DNA of 64,000 bases from JAFGPF01 sp964500415 (GTDB taxonomy: Bacteria; Chloroflexota; Dehalococcoidia; Dehalococcoidales; RBG-16-60-22), in NCBI GenBank assembly GCA_964500415.1, contig CAZCOB010000005.1:18705-82704 (forward strand), written 5' to 3'. Positions within the stretch are counted from its first letter, which is position 1, and every line of letters begins with the position of its first letter. Under the pieces are notes generated by a model, which was given only the letters and a program-made list of their open reading frames with translations, did no database searches and was not told the origin of the DNA. Below are positions 22,891-29,200 of the stretch, in pieces. A program made the translations under genes and the position numbers.

Positions 22891-23253
22891 CTACTTACTC
22901 AGCATTTTCGACCCTACACTTATCCCCAGCGGCAGTGCCACGTCCCTCAAAACGTTCCCTATCGCCTCTCTCAGCCCCTTCCGCTGCTGTGCCGTCATTT
23001 TGTACCTCGTCCTCACCAGACCCGCCAGCGTGTTCGTCGCCTGCATGATGAGCTTGATATTCTCCGGATCCTTCTCCAGCACCGACTTTATTTTCACCCG
23101 CAGCAAAGCAATCTCGTTATCTATCCCGTTCACATCTGCCGCCGCCTCCATGTCGAGCTTCTCCGCCTCGTCCAGCACACGGTCATAGAAACCCGGCTTC
23201 TTAGGGCTTCGGCTGCGTCTTGAGGTACTTTTTCTGCCTGTTTTTTCCGGCAT
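22891..23253 (-). CDS. Possible terminase small subunit
   Basis: The 120-residue protein has a basic, Ser/Arg/Lys-rich start (MPEKTGRKSTSRRSRSPKK) followed by mostly helical sequence (PGFYDRVLDEAEKLDMEAAAD..., DNEIALLRVKIKSVLEKDPEN, IMQATNTLAGLVRTRYKMTA). Small terminases are oligomeric helical DNA binders encoded just before the large subunit, as here, and this is the best guess; the DNA-binding motif is not obvious. It overlaps the 50-residue ORF upstream (23201-23353) in another frame and is preceded by AAAGGAGA. Confidence 0.5.
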   Translation of the reverse strand: MPEKTGRKSTSRRSRSPKKPGFYDRVLDEAEKLDMEAAADVNGIDNEIALLRVKIKSVLEKDPENIKLIMQATNTLAGLVRTRYKMTAQQRKGLREAIGNVLRDVALPLGISVGSKMLSK

Positions 23254-23353
23254 ACGGCTCTCCTTTGTTTAATATCCTGACAGTAGCCAGGACGATAGTG
23301 TGAGCTGCCAGGTCCCACCTTTTTTCTTTCACGGCTAATCTTAATAGCCTCAT
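23201..23353 (-). CDS. 50-residue phage-associated ORF
   Basis: ATG at 23353 follows a perfect AGGAGG (23363-23358) and opens 50 codons (MRLLRLAVKEKRWDLAAHTI...LKTQPKP) that end at 23201, overlapping the next gene's start by 53 bases. The helical, basic start and translation-coupled overlap suggest a real small gene. Function unknown; it could be a DNA-binding or regulatory peptide of the packaging segment. Confidence 0.45.
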   Translation of the reverse strand: MRLLRLAVKEKRWDLAAHTIVLATVRILNKGEPYAGKNRQKKYLKTQPKP

Positions 23354-23390
23354 ACTTCCTCCTAATCTTAAAAGCCTATCGATAATATTA

Positions 23391-23402
23391 GCTCATATGT
23401 TC
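23391..23402 (-). promoter_or_regulatory. SOS-like box upstream of the terminase segment
   Basis: On the minus strand GAACATATGAGC (23402-23391) resembles GAAC-N4-GTTC with two mismatches in the second half. The longer string AGAACATATG-GCT is shared with the box in front of the capsid operon at 13783-13794, so the two halves of the cassette may share a regulator. Confidence 0.4.
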
Positions 23403-23488
23403 TCTTTTAGCTACCCTTTTTTGTCGTTATCACCCGGGCGGTTTGATATTATCCCGCCCCCGTTATAGAATATGCAACGGAGACAAAT

Positions 23489-24184
23489 ATGGCTATCACC
23501 AGGCAACTCTATCAGCTGCAGGAATTCGATTTAGAGATTGAACAGGAAGAACATTCCCTGGCCCAGAAAGTCGGTCAGCTGGGAGTTAGAGACATACTGG
23601 ACGCTGCTAAAAGCCATATCGACTCCGAACAAAAGTTCCTGGATGAGCTAAGGCACCAGCAACGTGACGCCGAAGCTAAGGTGGACGACCTTCTCAGTAA
23701 AATATCCACCGCTGAGGAGAAACTTTACGGCGGCAAGATAACCAATCCCAAGGAACTGTCCGGCCTCCAGCATGAAGTAATCACGATGAAAGCCAGGAGT
23801 GAGGAACTGGAGAATAAAGCCCTGGAAGTAATCGACCGCGTAGAGACCGCCGAAGCGAGCCTTTCTGCTGCTACCAATGAATACGGGAAACTTGAAGAAG
23901 AGTGGCAGCACCAGCAAAAAGAGCTTGCCGACGAGATAGAACGGCTTAAGACCAGCCTTGAGGACCTCAAGGAGAAACGCCGGCAGCTGGCCGGGCAGAT
24001 AGATACACATGCCGTCGCGCTTTATGAAAGAATCAGACAGCAAAAAAAACAAGCCGTCACCAAGGTGGAACAGGGGATTTGTCGTGCCTGCCGCATATCA
24101 CTATCGGCCAGCGCCTTACAGAGAGCCAGAAGCGGCCAACCCGTGCAATGCGGCACCTGCGGAAGAATCCTCTTTATTCCCTGA
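23489..24184 (+). CDS. C4-type zinc-ribbon coiled-coil protein
   Basis: The 231-residue protein is a long coiled coil (about 5-190) with a C-terminal C4 zinc ribbon: GICRACRISLSASALQRARS followed by GQPVQCGTCGRILF. This is the conserved bacterial zf-RING_7/CdsZ-like family, often annotated as a nucleic-acid-binding or flagellar/secretion-related protein; the precise job is not established. It lies directly before the RNase HI gene and overlaps its ribosome-binding region, so the two are co-expressed. Four Cys at spacing C-x2-C ... C-x2-C are intact. Confidence 0.85.
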   Translation: MAITRQLYQLQEFDLEIEQEEHSLAQKVGQLGVRDILDAAKSHIDSEQKFLDELRHQQRDAEAKVDDLLSKISTAEEKLYGGKITNPKELSGLQHEVITMKARSEELENKALEVIDRVETAEASLSAATNEYGKLEEEWQHQQKELADEIERLKTSLEDLKEKRRQLAGQIDTHAVALYERIRQQKKQAVTKVEQGICRACRISLSASALQRARSGQPVQCGTCGRILFIP

Positions 24185-24192
24185 AGGACAGA

Positions 24193-24600
24193 TTGAACAA
24201 AAACAAAGTTATAATTAATGCCGATGGCGCTTCGCGGGGCAACCCAGGCCCCGCGGCTATCGGTGCCACCATCAAAGACGAAAACGGCAGCGTCATCGCA
24301 CGTATTTCCCGTCGCATCGGCACCACCACCAACAACCAGGCAGAATACCGCGCTATCATTACCGCCCTGGAGAAAGCCATCAGCCTGGGTGCGAAATGCG
24401 TCATATTAAAGTCGGACTCGGAACTCGTGGTAAAGCAAATCAACGGCCACTACAAGATTAAAAACTCCGCCCTGCGGCCCCTCTACCAGCAAGTGGTTAA
24501 ACTCACCGGTTCACTGGAAAGTATCACGGCGTCTCATATTCCCCGCGCCCAGAACGCTGAGGCGGACGCCCTAGCGAATATGGCTCTGGACGGGATTTAG
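24193..24600 (+). CDS. rnhA: Ribonuclease HI family protein
   Basis: The 135-residue protein degrades RNA in RNA-DNA hybrids. The RNase H fold has its catalytic acids in order: Asp in INADGASRGNPG, Glu in NNQAEYRAI, Asp in LKSDSELVV and Asp in NAEADALAN. The length fits the bacterial/archaeal short type lacking the basic handle. TTG at 24193 is the best start, with GAAGGA 8 bases upstream; a longer reading would add non-homologous residues that overlap the zinc-ribbon gene. It is translated right after that gene (8-base gap) and precedes RNase P RNA. Confidence 0.85.
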   Translation: MNKNKVIINADGASRGNPGPAAIGATIKDENGSVIARISRRIGTTTNNQAEYRAIITALEKAISLGAKCVILKSDSELVVKQINGHYKIKNSALRPLYQQVVKLTGSLESITASHIPRAQNAEADALANMALDGI

Positions 24601-24656
24601 CCTTCCTCTGCCTTCCCTTATTGACTAACCTTCATCTCTCCACTACACTATAACCG

Positions 24657-25015
24657 GGTCAAGTAAACCGGGTGACCGCTCCTTCCAAGGAAGGGGAGGA
24701 AAGTCCGAGCTCCACCGGGCAGGATGCTGGGTAACACCCAGGAGGGGTGACCCTACGGATAGTGCCACAGAAACATACCGTCCTTCACTTTGTGAAGGAC
24801 AAGGGTGAAATGGTGAGGTAAGAGCTCACCAGCGGCCGGGTGACCGGCCGGCTGGGCAAACCCCATCCGGAGCAAGACCGAATAGAGGGATTAAGGGACG
24901 CCCGGCCCATCCCCGGGTTGGTCGCTTGACCCTTCCGGTAACGGAAGGGCTAGATAGATGGTCACCATCCTTCACTTTGTGAAGGAAACAGAACTCGGCT
25001 TACAGGTTTACTTGG
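24657..25015 (+). ncRNA. rnpB: RNase P RNA, bacterial class A
   Basis: This RNA is the catalytic subunit that trims tRNA 5-prime ends. The conserved blocks are all visible: GAGGAAAGTCCGAGCTCC, GCCACAGAAA, the GGTAAGAGCTCACC element, GGCAAACCCCATCCGGAGC and AGATAGATGGTCACC, and ACAGAACTCGGCTTACAGG. AAGTAAACC (24661-24669) pairs with GGTTTACTT (25005-25013) as helix P1. The 5-prime end is uncertain by a few bases. Two copies of the same 19-base hairpin TCCTTCACTTTGTGAAGGA occupy 24781-24799 and 24968-24986. Confidence 0.95.
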
Positions 25016-25078
25016 CTCGTTTTTACGGCTTGATTACGTAACCATTCCTGCCGGGCATATAAGCGGAGAAACAATACC

Positions 25079-26218
25079 ATGTCAAAGATAACGAAACTCA
25101 TCATAGGCCTTTTGATTCTAGTCGTTGTCGCCCTCTCCTTTGGAGCCGGGTTCTTCTTTGGTTTCAGTAATTCTTCCGGCCCCGAGGAAGGTCTGGATGT
25201 TGTGGAGCAGGTCTGGAACATCATTTTCTCCGAATACGTAGACAAATCTAAACTGAACTCCGAAAATTTAAGCCATGGCGCCATAGAAGGCATCGTTGAA
25301 GCACTGGATGACCCGTATACTTCTTATCTGGAAGCCGAACACCTTGAGCTGGGGCTGAGTAGCCTTGAAGGGGAATTTGATGGCATCGGCGCCTACGTAA
25401 CCGTTGAAGATAAGCAGCTTAAAATTATTGCTCCTATCGCCAGTTCTCCGGCGGACAAGGCCGGCATCAGGGCGGGCGATATAATCATGGAAATAGATGG
25501 AGAGCCAGTCCTGGATATGAGCCTGGCTGAGGCAATTATTAAAATACGCGGCCCCAAAGGCACGGCGGTAAGACTTCTTATCCTTCATGAAGGTGAGACC
25601 GTGCCGGTGGAGATTGAGATAATACGGGCCACAATAGAAGTACCTAGCGTTATCTTTGAGATGCGCGGGAATATCGCTTATATTACCATTACTCAATTCT
25701 CCGAACGAACGGATGATGAACTGGCGCCGGTCATCCAGGACCTTAAAGAAGAAAATGCCAAAGGTATCATCCTTGACCTGCGTGGCAATCCGGGAGGAAT
25801 CCTCGATATCGTTATTGAAGTGGCCAGCCACTTCATTACCGAAGGCACTCTGGTGGAAGTAATGAGTAACCGGGGAAAGATAGAAACGCTGGAAGCAACT
25901 AACAGCCCTGTGACTACCAACCTGCCAATGGTCGTTCTGGTGGACAATGCCAGTGCCAGCGGCAGCGAAGTACTTGCCGGTGCCCTCCAGGACCACGGTC
26001 GCGCCCTTGTTACCGGTAATACCACTTTTGGCAAAGGCAGCGTAAATATACTGCATCAGCTCAGCGATGGCTCCGGGTTGTATATCACCACCGCTCGCTG
26101 GCTAACTCCCAACGGACGCCTTATCGAAGGCCATGGAATCGAACCTGATATTAACCTGGAACTCACCGGAGAAGATGCCGTACAGTGGGCAATAGACTAC
26201 CTGAACGGCAGCGAGTAA
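25079..26218 (+). CDS. Carboxyl-terminal processing protease (S41)
   Basis: The 379-residue protein is an exported or membrane-anchored CtpA-type serine protease. The N-terminal membrane segment (about 8-28) is followed by a PDZ domain (about 95-165, EFDGIGAYVTVEDKQ..., with GIRAGDIIMEIDGEPV) and the S41 catalytic domain with nucleophile Ser in DNASASGSEVLAGAL and Lys in TFGKGSV. It trims proteins at the C-terminus in the cell envelope. The gene follows RNase P RNA; a macrodomain gene follows 20 bases after its stop. Length and motifs are standard. Confidence 0.9.
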   Translation: MSKITKLIIGLLILVVVALSFGAGFFFGFSNSSGPEEGLDVVEQVWNIIFSEYVDKSKLNSENLSHGAIEGIVEALDDPYTSYLEAEHLELGLSSLEGEFDGIGAYVTVEDKQLKIIAPIASSPADKAGIRAGDIIMEIDGEPVLDMSLAEAIIKIRGPKGTAVRLLILHEGETVPVEIEIIRATIEVPSVIFEMRGNIAYITITQFSERTDDELAPVIQDLKEENAKGIILDLRGNPGGILDIVIEVASHFITEGTLVEVMSNRGKIETLEATNSPVTTNLPMVVLVDNASASGSEVLAGALQDHGRALVTGNTTFGKGSVNILHQLSDGSGLYITTARWLTPNGRLIEGHGIEPDINLELTGEDAVQWAIDYLNGSE

Positions 26219-26238
26219 TGGTAAAGGAGGCGAATAAC

Positions 26239-26805
26239 ATGAGCGATAGCCTTGCTTATACCGTAAACCAGGCTAAGCTCTCCATAATCCAAGGCGACAT
26301 TACCACACAGGCTACCGACGCTATCGTCAATGCCGCCAACTCCGGTCTCATGGGCGGTGGTGGAGTAGATGGTGCCATTCACCGAGCCGGTGGACCGGCT
26401 ATACTGGAAGAATGTAAAAAAATCGTCGCCCGGCAGGGTCGTCTGCCGACCGGTCAGGCCGTCATCACCATGGCTGGTAACATGAAAACCAGACATGTCA
26501 TTCATACTGTCGGGCCAATCTGGCATGGCGGCAGCCAGAGAGAACCCGAACGGCTGGCCAGCGCCTACCGCGAAAGCCTGAAACTGGCGGCTGAAAACAA
26601 ACTGTCCTCCGTCTCCTTCCCTTCCATTAGCACCGGGGCTTACGGCTATCCCGTAGATAAGGCCTCGCGGATAGCCCTGAAGACGGTAATTTCTTTCCTC
26701 GATAAGGCCACTTCTATCAAAGAGGTGATTTTCGTACTTTTTGATTCGCGTACCTTTGAAGCATATCAAGACACCCTCTGGGATATCATGGGAGAAAAGG
26801 GGTAA
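26239..26805 (+). CDS. Macrodomain ADP-ribose-binding hydrolase
   Basis: The 188-residue protein is a single macrodomain, of the YmdB/O-acetyl-ADP-ribose deacetylase type: GDITTQATDAIVNAANSGLM supplies the adenine and proximal-ribose contacts, GGGVDGAIHRAGG the catalytic loop, and STGAYGYPVDKAS the phosphate loop. It removes or binds ADP-ribose derivatives from protein or metabolite substrates. ATG at 26239 with AAAGGAGG is preferred over a longer in-frame start inside ctpA. It follows the protease gene in one operon. Confidence 0.88.
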   Translation: MSDSLAYTVNQAKLSIIQGDITTQATDAIVNAANSGLMGGGGVDGAIHRAGGPAILEECKKIVARQGRLPTGQAVITMAGNMKTRHVIHTVGPIWHGGSQREPERLASAYRESLKLAAENKLSSVSFPSISTGAYGYPVDKASRIALKTVISFLDKATSIKEVIFVLFDSRTFEAYQDTLWDIMGEKG

Positions 26806-26844
26806 AATAATATATTACTCTCTCAACTGAGGAGAAATGATTAG

Positions 26845-27846
26845 ATGTTAGTTGTCATGAAAAACGACGCCACTGAAGAGCAGGTGCGCGCCATCATTCA
26901 GGAGATTGAGAAAATGGGCTACCGTGGCGTTCCCATGCCCGGTGCCCAGAGAACGGCCGTCTGCATCATCGGTAACAAGGGACCGGTCGAAGCTGCTCAA
27001 TTGTTGGCGATGGAGGGCGTCAAGGAAGCTATCCCGGTCACCAAGCCATACAAGCTTGTCAGCCGGGAAACACACCCCGAATCTTCTGTTATATCCATCG
27101 GCGATATAAAAATCGGCGCCGGGGAGCCGGTAATTATGGCCGGCCCCTGTGCCGTAGAGAGCGATGAACAGGCGCTTACCATCGCTGGTTTGGTGAAGGA
27201 GCACGGCGCCAAGGTCTTCCGGGGTGGTGCTTTCAAGCCGAGGACATCTCCTTACAGCTTCCAGGGGCTGGGAGAAAAGGGGCTTAAGATACTTCAAAAG
27301 GTGCGTCAGGAAACCGGCCTGCTGATTGTCACCGAGGCTACTGATAATGAAAACCTGGCTATTGTGGAAAAATACGCCGATATTATTCAAATCGGAGCCA
27401 GGAATATGCAGAACTATTCCCTGCTCCGGCTTGCCGGCCAGGTATCGAAGCCCATCCTCTTAAAGCGCGGCTTCGCCGCTACGATCGACGAGTGGCTCAT
27501 GGCCGCCGAATATATCATATCGGAGGGAAACAACAGGGTTATCCTGTGCGAAAGGGGAATCCGCACCTTTTCCGATAACACGCGTAATACCCTCGATTTG
27601 AGTGCTATTCCCTCCATCAAGGAAGCCAGCCACCTGCCTATTATCGTTGACCCCAGTCACGCTGCAGGACGTCGCGACTACGTTATTCCTCTCTCCAGGG
27701 GGGCTATAGCCATCGGGGCTGACGGCCTGCTCGTGGAGGTTCACCACGACCCCTCCCGCGCCCTATCCGACGGTATGCAGTCGTTGTATCCACAGCAGTT
27801 CGCCGAGCTGATGAAAGAGATAGAGCGTCTGAAACAGTACCTTTGA
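26845..27846 (+). CDS. aroF: 3-deoxy-7-phosphoheptulonate synthase (DAHP synthase)
   Basis: The 333-residue protein condenses phosphoenolpyruvate and erythrose 4-phosphate in the first step of the shikimate pathway. It is the type Ib form with an N-terminal ferredoxin-like domain (about 1-70, MLVVMKNDATEEQVRAII...), as in Thermotoga and Bacillus relatives, followed by the TIM barrel with VIMAGPCAVES, KPRTSPYSFQGLGEKG, the metal-binding Cys in GPCAV, and DPSHAAGRRDYV. The regulatory domain may bind phenylalanine or tyrosine. It starts 15 bases after GAGGAGA. A perfect intrinsic terminator follows. Confidence 0.93.
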   Translation: MLVVMKNDATEEQVRAIIQEIEKMGYRGVPMPGAQRTAVCIIGNKGPVEAAQLLAMEGVKEAIPVTKPYKLVSRETHPESSVISIGDIKIGAGEPVIMAGPCAVESDEQALTIAGLVKEHGAKVFRGGAFKPRTSPYSFQGLGEKGLKILQKVRQETGLLIVTEATDNENLAIVEKYADIIQIGARNMQNYSLLRLAGQVSKPILLKRGFAATIDEWLMAAEYIISEGNNRVILCERGIRTFSDNTRNTLDLSAIPSIKEASHLPIIVDPSHAAGRRDYVIPLSRGAIAIGADGLLVEVHHDPSRALSDGMQSLYPQQFAELMKEIERLKQYL

Positions 27847-27892
27847 ACAACAACCACCTCCACGTTTTTAATTTGTAACCTATCCCCCTGTA

Positions 27893-27934
27893 TCCCCCTT
27901 CCCTTGAGTATCTGTGAAGGGAAGGGGGATTTTT
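27893..27934 (+). terminator. Rho-independent terminator of aroF
   Basis: TCCCCCTTCCCTT (27893-27905) pairs with AAGGGAAGGGGGA (27917-27929), 13 perfect pairs, followed by TTTTT. A second hairpin, AGAGGGGC-loop-GCCCCTCT at 27938-27956, follows at once and may terminate fpg from the other strand. Confidence 0.85.
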
Positions 27935-27990
27935 AGAAAGAGGGGCTGCGCCCCTCTTAGACACCCGGTTGGGCTGAGGCAGGGTATAGC

Positions 27991-28054
27991 CTGCGGGATA
28001 AGCAGCGGACGATACGGGGCTGTCAGGGTGGGAATAGATATCAGCGAGGGGGCT
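27991..28054 (+). repeat. Interspersed core repeat copy
   Basis: CTGCGGGATAAGCAGCGGAC begins a plus-strand copy of the core (CTGCGGGATAAGC...GGGTGGGAATAGATA), immediately after the hairpin pair and ending 11 bases before the fpg stop codon. Its sequence diverges in the middle from the copies at 29082-29143 and 33299-33360. Confidence 0.6.
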
Positions 28055-28064
28055 GGGGAACCGA

Positions 28065-28871
28065 TTAAATACGCTGGCATCGGGGGCAGAAGTAGGTGCC
28101 GCGTCCGCGCAGGACAATACGCTTGATGGGGGTGCCGCAGCGGGGGCAGTTCTTGCCGACGCCGTGGGCGACCGCAAACTCATCGTGGGCGGTGCCCGGC
28201 GTACCGTTGGGTCGAATATAATTACGTATGCTGGCGCCCTTGCTGTCGAGTCCTCTCCGCAACACCTTCCTGATAGAGTCGAAAAGTCGCTCAACCTCAT
28301 TCCGGGAGATACCCCCCGCCGGCCTCGAAGGGTGGATTTGAGCGTCGAACAAAGCTTCATCGGCATACATATTACCGATACCGGCAATAACCGACTGGTC
28401 GAGGATGACCGGCTTTACCGGCGCGGTACGATTCCTAAAAATATCCGCCAGGACTTCCGGCGTAAAGCCATCATCCAGCGGCTCAGGTCCCAGTTTAGCG
28501 GACACGGCGCTATCGTTACTATCCAGCCACATCACCCCGAACTTTCGCGGGTCCCAGAAATGTAGCGCCGCCCCATTATCCAGGTATAATATAGCACGGG
28601 TAAAGCGGGTGTCGGATGGGTCAACCAGCAGCGAACCGGTCATCTTCATGTGCATAACCAGCACCCCACCACCGCCTAGGTTAAAGAAAAGGTACTTGCC
28701 GCGCCGGGAGATGCCGTCAATTCTCTGCCCGACGATGCGGGAGCGAAACTCCTCTAACGAAGGCTTACGCACGATGCGTTCCCAGAACAAATCTACCCCG
28801 GTAATAGTGCACCCGAGGACATATGGGAGTAGCTCGTTCCTGATGGTTTCTACTTCAGGGAGTTCAGGCAT
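28065..28871 (-). CDS. mutM: Formamidopyrimidine-DNA glycosylase
   Basis: The 268-residue protein excises oxidised purines (8-oxoguanine) and nicks the site. The N-terminal PELPEVETIRNEL has the catalytic Pro and Glu, the helix-two-turn-helix region has KPVILDQSVIAGIGNMYADEAL with the conserved Asn, and the C-terminal zinc finger is CPRCGTPIKRIVLRGRGTYF-CPRC. Every key residue is present and the length is normal. It converges with aroF and lies beside polA, so base-excision repair genes cluster here. Confidence 0.95.
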   Translation of the reverse strand: MPELPEVETIRNELLPYVLGCTITGVDLFWERIVRKPSLEEFRSRIVGQRIDGISRRGKYLFFNLGGGGVLVMHMKMTGSLLVDPSDTRFTRAILYLDNGAALHFWDPRKFGVMWLDSNDSAVSAKLGPEPLDDGFTPEVLADIFRNRTAPVKPVILDQSVIAGIGNMYADEALFDAQIHPSRPAGGISRNEVERLFDSIRKVLRRGLDSKGASIRNYIRPNGTPGTAHDEFAVAHGVGKNCPRCGTPIKRIVLRGRGTYFCPRCQRI

Positions 28872-29025
28872 CTTACTAAATCTCCTCAGTTCGTAATGAC
28901 ATTCTGAATAACTTCACCTTTCTCAACGCCCCGTTTATAGTATAGGGTACTTACTGAATGAATGAAAAGCTATTTATATCTGTTAGCTCTTTGCTTGGTG
29001 CGTTACCTTACCCCCTGACCCCCTC

Positions 29026-29174
29026 TCCAAACAGCAACAAGAAATGAGGCCATAGGCAATCTGTTTGGAGAGGGGGAATAACTGCGGGATAAGCCCTGGA
29101 TGGCACGAGGGCGGCATGGGTGGGAATAGATAATAGTGAGGGGCGGAGGCTGGATTCCAGCCTGCGCTGGAATG
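29026..29174 (+). repeat. Full composite repeat element between mutM and polA
   Basis: This is the most complete copy: an inverted repeat CCCTCTCCAAACAG (29026-29039) / CTGTTTGGAGAGGG (29061-29074), the core repeat (29082-29143) and the TGGATTCCAGCCTGCGCTGGAA palindrome (29151-29172). It fills most of the 329-base gap 28872-29200; nothing else is seen there. Confidence 0.7.
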
Positions 29175-29200
29175 ACACTCAATAAGAACCAAACACTTTT

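Noticed and set aside
24640..25020. A tRNA-like or riboswitch element in the rnpB region
   Set aside because: All conserved blocks fit RNase P RNA; no acceptor-stem/T-loop cloverleaf is seen.
28164..28896. Plus-strand open frames through mutM
   Set aside because: They are antisense to the glycosylase, which has all catalytic residues.
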